A stretch of 28,051 bases of DNA from positions 1 to 28,051 of the forward strand of contig JABXGS010000183.1 in NCBI GenBank assembly GCA_016550425.1, written 5' to 3'. Of the stretch, positions 17,311-25,938 are shown piece after piece. A program made the translations under genes and the position numbers. Position 1 is the first letter of the stretch. Each line of letters begins with the position of its first letter. The notes under the pieces were generated by a model. That model saw only the letters and a list, made by a program, of their open reading frames with translations. It was not told where the DNA came from and did no database searches. The DNA comes from an archaeon. GTDB lineage: Archaea; Asgardarchaeota; Hermodarchaeia; Hermodarchaeales; Hermodarchaeaceae.

Positions 17311-17802
17311 GTGAATGCTGAAACAAAAAAAACGAAAACACCCTTTTCCCTTGCACACTACAGAAAAGACGAGCGAATTACTAAGCTAGTGAAAACAACC
17401 GACCAGAAAACATTGGCTGTCTGGGCGATTGATTGCGTTGAACGTGTTTTACCATATTTTGAAGACCAACATCCAGAGGACCATCGACCAAGAAAAGCCA
17501 TTGAAACACTTAGAACCTGGATAAAGACCGGGGTGTTTAAGATGGCTGTTATTCGCAAGGCAGCCCTTGATACACATGCAGCTGCTCGTGAAGTAAGACA
17601 AGACAGCGCAGCTCATTCTTCGGCTCGTGCTGCAGGTCATGCCGTGGCTACCGCCCATGTTCCAACTCATTCCATCAGGGCCGCAATTTATGCCTTACAA
17701 GCAATCCATAGAGCCACAAGCTCCACTAATGTAGACGACGCCGTCACAAAAGAACGAGAGTGGCAATACCAGCACTTACTCAAATTGAAACAGAGTAGCT
17801 AG
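17311..17802 (+). CDS. Imm5-like protein (putative immunity-type domain)
   Basis: 163 residues. The pattern WAIDCVERVLPYFE, then PEDHRPRKAIETLRTW-x2-G, then an Ala/His-rich helical stretch (HAAAREVRQDSAAHSSARAAGHAVATAH) matches what is usually annotated as an Imm5-like domain. Members are widespread in bacteria as stand-alone all-alpha proteins; the immunity label comes from polymorphic-toxin loci and is not proven for solitary copies like this one. No toxin gene is adjacent. The start is GTG at 17311, preceded by GAGGA. The stop overlaps the stop of the convergent gene within the tetranucleotide CTAG. It stands at the left edge of the accessory region, and transfer from bacteria is plausible. 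Confidence 0.7.
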   Translation: MNAETKKTKTPFSLAHYRKDERITKLVKTTDQKTLAVWAIDCVERVLPYFEDQHPEDHRPRKAIETLRTWIKTGVFKMAVIRKAALDTHAAAREVRQDSAAHSSARAAGHAVATAHVPTHSIRAAIYALQAIHRATSSTNVDDAVTKEREWQYQHLLKLKQSS

Positions 17803-18923
17803 TAATCTTTGGGAATCTCTCTGAATTCCTTCGTTAGGAAAAACAGCCCGGTAGAAAAGATTGCGGCTCCTGATAATAGAAATAGAATTGCGAATGGAGC
17901 ATACCCTCCAGCCAGAGTCAGAACAAATTCCACTGGTCGATGGCTCGTGATTATCCAACAACTAAAGCTTGTATCCTCTGCTTCACGAATCACCTCAACC
18001 ACCGTATCACTTGGAGTATCAAATCCGAAGGTCTGGAAGCCAGGGTACTGCGAGTTCACAAAATTCCATGTCTCATTCAGCGTCCCATCCAAGGAGAAGA
18101 CATGAATGGTCACCGAAGCAGTAGATACATGGAACCCATACAATCCCACATCACTTTGGTTGAGTCCGGTTAATGTCATGTTAACAAGGGGTTCAGACGC
18201 GCTAAGTGTCCCAGAGAATTCTCCGAAATCGGTGTATTCCGGAATATGATAGTACAGACGATATGGAGACCCAGCTACCGAAGGATAGCTCAAACTGAGA
18301 AGCAATACCCCAAGTGTGCAACACACCAGCACCTGATCCCAATTCCCTGCGAGGTAATCGAGTTTCTGAGCGCCAAAGAGATACAACCCAAGCAAAACAT
18401 GCACTACACCAAGAACCAAAGGACCAGAAGGATAGAACGACAAAGCTGGAGGTGGAGGTGTTGGTGGAAGCTGGATACCTTGAACCAGGACCCAGCCTGA
18501 AAACAGAGTGGTGTTGCTATCATACTGAACTGTCAGAATCAGCATCGAGGGATAATTGAACGTGAAGGTTTCGTTAATCGGTGTATGAGTCATATTATAG
18601 AAATCCCAAACTGATGATTCGTCACCATTCGATGAAACGGTAATGATTACCGGCGTGCCATTAGTATAGAAGTTCCGGACCTCAACCACAACATCAGAAA
18701 TCCACGACACCTCAAATTCGACCTGAACTATTGGACTTGCAATGGAGACCACCCCAGCAATTGGTCGCACATGCTCATATCGTACTCCACCCCCCGCATA
18801 CTGTGGCTGCCCATCTGATGCAATGTATATCGGATAGACTAACCCAAATCCAATCAACAGACACCCAAAACTCGCAACCACAATTGCCAAAAGAAACCGG
18901 TTTCGCGCATCCTTCGTGCCCAA
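17799..18923 (-). CDS. Membrane protein with two duplicated external domains
   Basis: 374 residues. Layout: membrane helix (about 10-33), external beta-rich domain (about 50-150), a Pro-rich stretch, two membrane helices (about 165-185 and 195-215), a second external domain (about 220-335) and a final membrane helix (about 340-365). The two external domains appear to be copies: ITVSSNGDESSVWDFYN with FNYPS and LFSGWVLV in the first lines up with IHVFSLDGTLNETWNFVN with FDTPS and SFSCWIIT in the second. I do not recognise the family. The start is TTG at 18923, with GGGTGG seven bases upstream. Its stop overlaps the stop of the Imm5-like gene. Confidence 0.65.
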   Translation of the reverse strand: MGTKDARNRFLLAIVVASFGCLLIGFGLVYPIYIASDGQPQYAGGGVRYEHVRPIAGVVSIASPIVQVEFEVSWISDVVVEVRNFYTNGTPVIITVSSNGDESSVWDFYNMTHTPINETFTFNYPSMLILTVQYDSNTTLFSGWVLVQGIQLPPTPPPPALSFYPSGPLVLGVVHVLLGLYLFGAQKLDYLAGNWDQVLVCCTLGVLLLSLSYPSVAGSPYRLYYHIPEYTDFGEFSGTLSASEPLVNMTLTGLNQSDVGLYGFHVSTASVTIHVFSLDGTLNETWNFVNSQYPGFQTFGFDTPSDTVVEVIREAEDTSFSCWIITSHRPVEFVLTLAGGYAPFAILFLLSGAAIFSTGLFFLTKEFREIPKDY

Positions 18924-19038
18924 ACTGAACCACCCCAGGATACTAGTAGAATTAGCAAATAAAATTTGAACTGTTGTGGATCAAAACACAATAAATTACT
19001 CTGAGCCACAGAACCAGCGAACCTGATATGCTTCAAAT

Positions 19039-19170
19039 CTATATATCTGTCAGCCACTTAATGAATCCCCAATCCTCATCCACTGGATTCTGAAAGTCCT
19101 AATTCAAATCATCCCGACCTTTTGGACAGAATATGTGGCATAACTTTAGCGGAGCTACTCACCCCTTTGA
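19039..19170 (-). pseudogene. Decayed 3' end of a porB-like gene (copy 1)
   Basis: Minus-strand translation gives FCPKGRDDLN*DFQN followed by PVDEDWGFIKWLTDI and a TAG stop (19041-19039). This is collinear to the last residue with the end of the porB gene at 27755 (FRPTRQEAMLKDFQN then LVDEDWEFIQRLAKM and TAG): 12 of the last 19 residues are identical. One in-frame stop replaces a Lys codon. Upstream, CHIF and a weak APLKL match RHLF and EPQGRF of PorB with one codon missing, out to about 19170. There is no start and no upstream part, so this is a relic rather than a gene. Confidence 0.75.
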
Positions 19171-19390
19171 CATCTTTTATGATTCCGAAAAAGGCAAGTG
19201 GTGCTGGCTAAAATTATAGTCATCCAGAAAACACAAGGACGCCGTCAAAAAATACAAGGATTCCCTGTGTAACCCCTAAGTGCCACTCCGGGATAATACT
19301 ATTAATATGGCTTCGAAAAGGAGGTTTTGATACCACCAATTCAGTAAATTCCAAGGCGCAGCTTGATAGAACGATTAAACAAGCTCTATT
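19171..19390. other. Intergenic stretch with no recognisable gene
   Basis: Between the porB relic and the terminator of the giant secreted-protein gene I see only short open frames without family resemblance. Very weak PorB-like similarity (KDVK opposite KDPSK) may continue from the relic to about 19190. No promoter-like element stands out. Confidence 0.4.
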
Positions 19391-19430
19391 CCAAAAAAGA
19401 GGGGAAGGAAGGAATATATTGTTTCCTTCC
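19391..19430 (-). terminator. Strong intrinsic-type terminator of the giant secreted-protein gene
   Basis: Immediately after the minus-strand stop (19434) arms GGAAGGAA and TTCCTTCC (19423-19430 and 19407-19414) form a perfect 8-bp stem with an 8-base loop, followed on the minus strand by CCCCTCTTTTTTGG. Hairpin plus T-run directly after a stop codon fits a terminator. Confidence 0.65.
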
Positions 19431-19433
19431 AGC

Positions 19434-22400
19434 CTATGAGGCGGTCCATCCAGTTCTCGCATCAATCACGATGGATTGGACCACCGTGTGAGGATACACG
19501 GGTAGTAAAGTTGATTTCCCATCTGAATCATAGGGTATTAAGAACCTATAACCAAGTAGTCCAGCAGCTAATCCAAGATTTAGTGTTCCAACTATGTTTA
19601 TCTGATATCTAAATCCCGTTTTGAAATGAAAGTCAAGAGCATAAGTACCAACGGCTTCTCGGGCAAGCCCGAAGGGATATTCAATTCCTGGGATATCTGT
19701 TAAAGTGCCCCAATGGAAGTGCAAAGTATCGTAGACTATGACAGGAAAGAAACGAATAGGTGACCACCAGGTGAAGTACCAACCAATTTCGCGTCTAGGG
19801 GTAGCTGTATCGTCGTCTTTGTCCATGCGGTAGGATGAAAGAAAGGAATCAAGCACAAATGTAGCAGCCTCTATAACAGCGCCAGTCACTGGGTCGGACA
19901 CCATATTTCCAGCCAAACCAGCTGTATCTATTAGGAGCCCCAGAACATCCATCCAAGCATCCCAAGCCTCACCTGTTGTCACATGAAGATTATTGTAAAG
20001 CAGTATGTGAGAGCCCGTTTTGAGCTCAAGAGTAACATCATCAACGCCTCGTGTGTGTTCGAAATCATGGAAATCGTCAGGCTCATCGAGGTTGATAACT
20101 CCCACCTGAAGTCTCATTGAGTGCACATAACAATTCTGTTCAAGGACTGTATTTGGAGACACACCATATTCGGCATATCTTGTTGGAGCGTATCCATAGA
20201 GTGCAACCTCTAGGTTTCCGTCACAGTCCCCATTCGAGTCACAGTGGAGATTCGAAATAGCAATTGTAGACCGAAGTAGTCCGTCTTCTCTAAAGTCTTC
20301 AATGCTCGGATCCCAAATAGAAATGGGAATTTGACTCGACTGAGGAATGTAAATTTTGGCATTATCCCAATACCCCTTCATAACACCCTCTTCTTCAGCT
20401 ACAGCACAAGCAGTTACTCGTACTGCATATAGGTTAGCTGGAAAGACTTGCTGACCCAAATCCTCAGTGGTTACCGCTACTTGTATCCATTTTCCTTCTG
20501 AAATCGTGGTTGTTGACACTTCTTCACCTGATATTTCGATCCAACCACTTACTCCGAACTCGTCAAACGTTTTGTATTGAATCGAAGCTTTTAGTAACAC
20601 ATGATTATAATTTGTGTCCCGTAAGAAATGAATTGAGAATCCAAAAGGACGGCGCTGTAGGTGCTTTAGGAGTGATAGATGATCAGGATTAAATGGGTCT
20701 GGAGGATTTGATCCAGGAATCTCATGCATAATTATATGCTCTGATCTAGCATTAAAGGTCCATGACTGTGGATCACCATCAGGATAGTGTGCATAGTCCG
20801 GATTGGTGTTGAAATAGCCATAATCATCGTTCCATGCGTCTTGCGTGTCATCTAAATTATCAATTTCAAAATCAACGTTGTATAGTCTTGTCTTCTCATT
20901 GTGTACAAACATATAGTCGTATTCAGTTTCTGGTCCATTATGTTCCATGATTTTTGAGACAAGTTCTGGGAGAAAGCAGGAGGCAATTTGGTTAAATCCT
21001 GCAGAAACACCAACATTGTATGCATCACCGGTCATTCGTAGACGTACTCGTGTAATTGTTGCTGAGTTGATGTCGAAAAGAAGCTCATCATTGTCCCATC
21101 CAATGAAGACCTCACTCGCCACACGTTTAACCCACAGACTAGCAAATTCGCTGAGAGGCAATCCGCCTTGTTCGTAAAAGTGTGAACCGGAACGGGCAAA
21201 CTTCTCTCGAGTTCCATCTGTCCAAGCATCCATTAACCCGATTTCAAACTGGACGTTATCAGTGGAATCCAGAAGTTGAAGCCAAATTTCGAATTTCGAC
21301 AAATCATTTGCGGCAGTCCAATAAATGGTGGTGCAAATCATGAAATCAGTACTCAACGGGTTTTCAAAGGTGTGAACCACATCATAGCCATTCGTTTGAC
21401 TCCATCCCGGACCAAGATCCGTGCAGAAAAGATAGTCGTCTCCGTATATCCAATCCTCACATCGGAGTGGACTTTCAGGGGTGTAGAAGGAGTGGAGGTT
21501 CCATATTGTCTGGTCGAGGGTGAAGAAATCGTCTCCCTTTAGTAATGGATCAGAAGTAGGATTCACTTGACCGTAATATTCCAGTTCGATGTATGGGAGA
21601 TTTGCTTGAGTATCGTCTTCCCGGTCATAGTAGCAGGCTCCGACGCCATCACTGCTTGTTAGAATTTCAAGGGAAATTATTGATTCAGTTTCAATGGCGA
21701 ATCGGATATCCCAGCTATCCCAACCACCAATGGTTTGAGAGAAATCAGTATCTAGCAGGTTTCCTGTTGTTCGCGAGGGTCGATTATTCCAGGTGACTGT
21801 GTCCTCTGTCCAATCATTAGTTACCGCATAGACCTTGATTGGTCCTGATTGATAAACGGTTTTTGCTTTCATGAATAATGTAGCTGCACTTACTGCCGTT
21901 GGATTATCAATACGGAATTTCACGTATGCATATCGGTGCCAGTAGTCCATGTGTACATCAATGTCTTCGTCATCGAAATTCACATCTGTATAAGGTGGGT
22001 ATTGGTCCACAAAGGTATCAGCGATGGGAGTATGACATGCTTTGAGGTTAATTTCATTTGCACCGACTATATTCTCAGCATCACCTAAAATATTTGAGGC
22101 AATGGCTTGTATCCAGTACCAATTTTGTCCATATTCAACCATTTGAACAACTTGTTCATAATGAGCACTTCCATCAGTCCACTTGCACACTCTTTGTGCT
22201 TCATTGAGCGTTGGTTCAGTGTGTAATAGGAGATTAACTTCGTAATCAGTGGTTCCGATTCCCCAAATGACGTCCCAACTCAGATAGATCTTGAAACCTT
22301 CGATGACCTCATTGAGGTTGGTGATGGATGGTGATTCCGGTGGCCAGGATAGCGAAACTTCGACAGAGGTGAGATAAGCAGTGGTTGGTGCCCGATAGCG

Positions 22401-23843
22401 GCTTCGTTGAATCACAAGCAGGTATGTTAGGGTGCCACGTTGGAGTAAATCAGTTCCCCCTTCCATGGTTGTGAGGTCTTGCCATTCGCCGGTCCCTGGA
22501 ACTGTTCCAGTATCAGCTTCCGGCCAGAAGCTTTGAATGTGTCCATTGATTTGGCGAATCGTCCAGAAATCAACGACGCTCCGAGCAGTCCCTGCACTGG
22601 GTGCAAAGACTTCATGCTGTGTTCCAGCTGAGTCATAATAGTAAGCCCGTATATTGAAGCGTTGTTCACCTGTACTACCTGACCCATCGGAGTAATAAAG
22701 TTGCATCATAGGCAGCTTCTCTTCGTTAAGAAGATAGACGAAGAATCCTCCTTGATGGCTGTACATTCCCGGTGAATAGTTGTCGAAATCAATACCTAAG
22801 ATAATCTCCCAGTCAGCATCTTCATTAACATTCAGTTCTCGATAGACTCCAGAGTACTTTGGATAATACCAGTTCCCTGTGGGGTAACTCACCCACCAAT
22901 CAGAGCTATGGGGCGTTTCAGGGGTTAGCGAGCCACCATAAACAACGTGATTGTAGTTAATGTCTGAGTGCCAACCACCCTGATCACCATCAATTACGGG
23001 ATCTCCATTTGCGTGATTCCATCCAGCAAAGGGGTCCGGAGGACTTTCTCCTTCAACTTGAACTGAGGTGATGTATGCACGGGTTGGGGCACGATAGCGG
23101 CTTCGCTGTATCATGAGAATATAGGTGAGGGTGCCACGTTGGAGTAAATCAGTTCCACTTGCATATTCTGTTATGTCATGCCAGGCTCCAGTTCCTGGAA
23201 CCGATCCGGTGGTGGCTGTTGGCCAGTAGCAGTGGATGTGTCCATCTTGGTTTTTGATAAACCAGTTACCGATTATACCTCTTGCGGTTGCAGGGCCTGG
23301 ATTGTAAACAAGTTGACTTGTCCCAGCAGCATCATAGTAGTAGGCTCGGACATTCAAGCGTTCTTCATAACTGCTTCCAGATCCATCTTGGTAATAAATT
23401 TGCATCATGGGCTGTTTCTGCTCGTTCAGCAGATAGATATAGTAGCCACCTTGATGACTATAGGTCCCGGGGGAATAGTTATCGAAGTCGAGGGCAATTT
23501 CAATCTCCCAATCGGATTGTTCGACAATTTCCAGATTCCGATAAATTCCAGCATATCGTTGAGTCGAATAACCGCTGGACGGATAGCTAATCCACCATCC
23601 AGACGAGGGCGGGGTGGCGGGCGTAAACTTGTTATCATATACAATAGTGTCGTAGGCAATGCTGGAATGCCATCCGCCGTGGTCTCCATCGATAGCGGAA
23701 TCACCATTGGCTTGCGTCCAATCGGAGAGATCGTGGCAGTCTTCGATCCAAGCTAATGCCCCGGAGACATTCGCGAAGGACACTGCAAAGAGTCCGATAA
23801 GGAGCAAGCTAAATAGTTTGTTTTTAGTGAGTTTCATTTTCAT
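19434..23843 (-). CDS. Giant secreted multidomain protein (duplicated jelly-roll-like modules, CBM96/DNRLRE-like)
   Basis: 1469 residues from the ATG at 23843; a second ATG at 23837 has better spacing from AGGA, and an upstream TTG at 23891 would place 16 residues before the signal peptide. Signal peptide: about 1-30 (LFSLLLIGLFAVSFA). Two tandem modules of about 225 residues follow (period 233), sharing ANGD-x-x-IDGD-x-GGWHS, DFDNYSPG, LLNE-x-x-x-PMMQ and LQRGTLTY. They look like lectin/laminin-G-type beta sandwiches. Next come a fibronectin-III-like stretch (about 500-600), a CBM96/DNRLRE-like domain (about 608-758: ADTFVDQYPP, DWTEDTVTWNNRP), another LamG-like part (about 765-960) and an unassigned C-terminal 500 residues. 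I see no membrane anchor. The role is probably surface or polysaccharide binding; no catalytic motif was found. Confidence 0.75.
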   Translation of the reverse strand: MKMKLTKNKLFSLLLIGLFAVSFANVSGALAWIEDCHDLSDWTQANGDSAIDGDHGGWHSSIAYDTIVYDNKFTPATPPSSGWWISYPSSGYSTQRYAGIYRNLEIVEQSDWEIEIALDFDNYSPGTYSHQGGYYIYLLNEQKQPMMQIYYQDGSGSSYEERLNVRAYYYDAAGTSQLVYNPGPATARGIIGNWFIKNQDGHIHCYWPTATTGSVPGTGAWHDITEYASGTDLLQRGTLTYILMIQRSRYRAPTRAYITSVQVEGESPPDPFAGWNHANGDPVIDGDQGGWHSDINYNHVVYGGSLTPETPHSSDWWVSYPTGNWYYPKYSGVYRELNVNEDADWEIILGIDFDNYSPGMYSHQGGFFVYLLNEEKLPMMQLYYSDGSGSTGEQRFNIRAYYYDSAGTQHEVFAPSAGTARSVVDFWTIRQINGHIQSFWPEADTGTVPGTGEWQDLTTMEGGTDLLQRGTLTYLLVIQRSRYRAPTTAYLTSVEVSLSWPPESPSITNLNEVIEGFKIYLSWDVIWGIGTTDYEVNLLLHTEPTLNEAQRVCKWTDGSAHYEQVVQMVEYGQNWYWIQAIASNILGDAENIVGANEINLKACHTPIADTFVDQYPPYTDVNFDDEDIDVHMDYWHRYAYVKFRIDNPTAVSAATLFMKAKTVYQSGPIKVYAVTNDWTEDTVTWNNRPSRTTGNLLDTDFSQTIGGWDSWDIRFAIETESIISLEILTSSDGVGACYYDREDDTQANLPYIELEYYGQVNPTSDPLLKGDDFFTLDQTIWNLHSFYTPESPLRCEDWIYGDDYLFCTDLGPGWSQTNGYDVVHTFENPLSTDFMICTTIYWTAANDLSKFEIWLQLLDSTDNVQFEIGLMDAWTDGTREKFARSGSHFYEQGGLPLSEFASLWVKRVASEVFIGWDNDELLFDINSATITRVRLRMTGDAYNVGVSAGFNQIASCFLPELVSKIMEHNGPETEYDYMFVHNEKTRLYNVDFEIDNLDDTQDAWNDDYGYFNTNPDYAHYPDGDPQSWTFNARSEHIIMHEIPGSNPPDPFNPDHLSLLKHLQRRPFGFSIHFLRDTNYNHVLLKASIQYKTFDEFGVSGWIEISGEEVSTTTISEGKWIQVAVTTEDLGQQVFPANLYAVRVTACAVAEEEGVMKGYWDNAKIYIPQSSQIPISIWDPSIEDFREDGLLRSTIAISNLHCDSNGDCDGNLEVALYGYAPTRYAEYGVSPNTVLEQNCYVHSMRLQVGVINLDEPDDFHDFEHTRGVDDVTLELKTGSHILLYNNLHVTTGEAWDAWMDVLGLLIDTAGLAGNMVSDPVTGAVIEAATFVLDSFLSSYRMDKDDDTATPRREIGWYFTWWSPIRFFPVIVYDTLHFHWGTLTDIPGIEYPFGLAREAVGTYALDFHFKTGFRYQINIVGTLNLGLAAGLLGYRFLIPYDSDGKSTLLPVYPHTVVQSIVIDARTGWTAS
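22348..23720 (-). repeat. Tandem intragenic repeat, two copies, period 699 bp
   Basis: Copy 1 occupies about 23047-23720 and copy 2 about 22348-23021, both inside the giant secreted-protein gene. Corresponding points are exactly 699 bases apart (for example the Trp codons at 23720 and 23021). The copies still share an identical run of about 29 bases (near 22430 and 23130), so the duplication is fairly recent or kept alike by gene conversion. Confidence 0.85.
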
Positions 23844-23960
23844 TTTCCTATTTTGAGTTTTTGAGAAGGTGTTTCCACTCATCAAACCCAAGGACTACCC
23901 TGATGTAGACTGAGGGTCGTCATTTGAAACCATTCACCTTCAGGGAATAATCTAAAGAAG

Positions 23961-23970
23961 TAGTATAAAA
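23961..23970 (-). promoter_or_regulatory. Candidate TATA box of the giant secreted-protein gene
   Basis: The minus strand reads TTTTATACTA here, close to the archaeal TATA consensus. It would give a start near 23940 and a leader of about 100 bases before the ATG at 23843. The surrounding sequence up to 24110 contains no gene. Confidence 0.35.
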
Positions 23971-24110
23971 CCTTCATCAAGGGGGAATAAGATAAGTGAC
24001 AGCCCCTGGTTAGCTGGTTCATAATGGAAGGAAAAATGAGTTTCTTGGGGGATAGGAAGATGCCATTTTGCTGCCACTTGATTTGGGTTTCGATTTTGGG
24101 AGTTTTTCAA

Positions 24111-25676
24111 TTAAACATCAATTGTTAAGTAATGTAAACGTGTTCGACAGTTCCAACAGGTGCTGAGTGAATAGTGGCTAGGTGCACCACAAATTCGACA
24201 GATTCGATAATGAATATTCCCGAGAACTGGTAAATCGAGACTTGGTGGAGGCGCAGAAAAGTCAGGAGGAGACTCTCCAGGTGGAACAAAATAGGGTGGT
24301 GGGGGGTACTCTTCTTCATCAGCTGGAGGTGGGTGAATGTCAATGTAGGGTATAGGGGGTCCTGGATCGTATCCACACGCTAAGCATACTCGACAATACC
24401 AACAAGCTTGGATAGCTTCACATTGTGGATTCAAACATTGAATAAGGAAAGGTTCCCTGCGGGGGAGTGGATGTGAACAGTGAGGACATGCATCAGGAAT
24501 GACTTCACTATCAGGCCAATCTGCGGGAGGCGGAATTTCAGGGGGACCGGGACTATATCCACAATTCATACAATGACGACAATACCAGCACGCCATCAAC
24601 TCACGACATTCACGGCACTCAATCAGGTAAGGCGCTTTGAGAGGTAAAATAACTCCACAATTAGGACAGGGATCATGAAAGTGGTCATCAGGCCAAGGAT
24701 CCTCGGGTTTAGGCCGTTCCCTTATCCCTCCACCAACGACGCCCTTTTGGATGTTGTCAAAATAGTTCACACTGCCAATTTGCAAGTACCCGATTCGAGC
24801 CCACGCAAGTCCCATTGTCGTGAGAGCTATTTGTTCAGGCATAAGAGATAGTTCAACATAATTATCTATGTACCATTTCAGGAAGGCTTTACTAATCCAT
24901 ACCCATACACACTTTTTCTCATCAAGCCAATATTGCTGGGTATACACAGAAACGAAGACACTAAGCAGTTGCCCCAGAAGTGTTCCAATGGGGCCTGCCA
25001 ATAATTTGCCGATTTTTTGGAATATGGTCTTTGTGGCTGTTGTTTCGGTGATGATTTTACTTATCTCTTCGTTGATTTGAAGATGAATGAGGTCAGTTCC
25101 TGCTTTTGTCCAATTTTTTGAAGTGTCAATGTCATAATGTTCTCGATCTGGGTGGGCATATCTGGTGTGGGGAGGGAATCGAAATTGGAGCCCATCCCAG
25201 CTTTTCACTTCGGGTAAGTAGTCGTGGGGTTGAGCAAATGCTATGGGCGCGGTGTGTCGAATATCTGTGATGATAACATCCATTTGATTTGAAGCCGCCT
25301 GATTCAATTGCGCAAGAAGCCGATTTGGTAAGTTCTTATTGGCAAGTTTCACAAATAAAAAGCGATCCTTGATGGTCCTAATATCATGAGCATAGAGAAA
25401 GAGTCCTAAATCCAAACCAATTCCTTTGACTTCTTTAGCGAGGGGCAATACGGAGATTGTAGCCTGCTTAATGAATTCGGGTCCAAGAGTTTGGGCAATA
25501 AACTTTGAGATAGTCAACTCTGAACTAGGTCGCCCCACTTGACGATAGATTGATTGGACATCCATTTGGGCAACATCATCGATATTCCGGATTCTACGTT
25601 TATACAGTGCCTTAGCGGTTTTAGATCCAATTCCCCATAGTTTCTGTAATAGAATTTTTGATGGTATTGTCAACAC
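24111..25676 (-). CDS. Tandem helix-hairpin-helix protein with C-terminal cysteine-rich zinc ribbons
   Basis: 521 residues. Two HhH motifs lie at the N-terminus (about 10-40, LWGIGSKTAKALY; about 82-110, VKGIGLDLGLFLY). A middle region of about 220 residues has a Gly/hydrophobic helix (GPIGTLLGQLLSVFVSVY) and an aromatic stretch (CVWVWISKAFLKWYI). The last 190 residues are zinc-binding. Two copies of an eight-Cys module follow each other (C337, C340, C354, C357, C363, C366, C369, C372; C397, C400, C414, C419, C425, C428, C431, C434), each ending CWYC-x2-C-x2-CGY-x-PGPP. After a Pro-rich linker comes a four-Cys ribbon (C493, C496, C507, C510). HhH suggests nucleic-acid or protein binding; the middle is unassigned. 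The start is GTG at 25676 or the adjacent TTG, just after GGAG. A copy of the first HhH lies inverted at 26130. Confidence 0.7.
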   Translation of the reverse strand: MLTIPSKILLQKLWGIGSKTAKALYKRRIRNIDDVAQMDVQSIYRQVGRPSSELTISKFIAQTLGPEFIKQATISVLPLAKEVKGIGLDLGLFLYAHDIRTIKDRFLFVKLANKNLPNRLLAQLNQAASNQMDVIITDIRHTAPIAFAQPHDYLPEVKSWDGLQFRFPPHTRYAHPDREHYDIDTSKNWTKAGTDLIHLQINEEISKIITETTATKTIFQKIGKLLAGPIGTLLGQLLSVFVSVYTQQYWLDEKKCVWVWISKAFLKWYIDNYVELSLMPEQIALTTMGLAWARIGYLQIGSVNYFDNIQKGVVGGGIRERPKPEDPWPDDHFHDPCPNCGVILPLKAPYLIECRECRELMACWYCRHCMNCGYSPGPPEIPPPADWPDSEVIPDACPHCSHPLPRREPFLIQCLNPQCEAIQACWYCRVCLACGYDPGPPIPYIDIHPPPADEEEYPPPPYFVPPGESPPDFSAPPPSLDLPVLGNIHYRICRICGAPSHYSLSTCWNCRTRLHYLTIDV

Positions 25677-25938
25677 ACTCCAATTGCTATTCTCGACTTT
25701 CGATACGGTGAATTAAATAGGTCTAGGGTTTCGAAGAAAAAACAGGTCGAGACGCATTATCTAAGTGAATAGAAGGCTAAGATCCTTTTTTTGACGAAAT
25801 AGTATCATGAAATTACTGAAAAGACGGTTTTTAGCCCCTCTCCAAATAGAGAAGTCTGAACCCTTTCGTCAAAAAGAAAGAAACATGTACTATTTTTTTA
25901 TCTTTGAACTAATTTCGAAAGAGAAAGCTTCTTTGATA
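25677..25938. other. Non-coding stretch with a 12-bp inverted repeat
   Basis: TTTTTGACGAAA (25788-25799) and its exact reverse complement TTTCGTCAAAAA (25864-25875) lie 64 bases apart. A 62-residue open frame (25807-25995, plus) spans them but runs antisense through the porB relic and has no family resemblance. I see no confident gene here; the inverted repeat may be a hairpin or the trace of an element. Confidence 0.4.

Noticed and set aside
19133..19219. Short plus-strand frame beginning MWHNFSGATHPFD
   Set aside because: It lies largely opposite the porB relic, whose collinear minus-strand match explains the protein-like look; it has no ribosome binding site.
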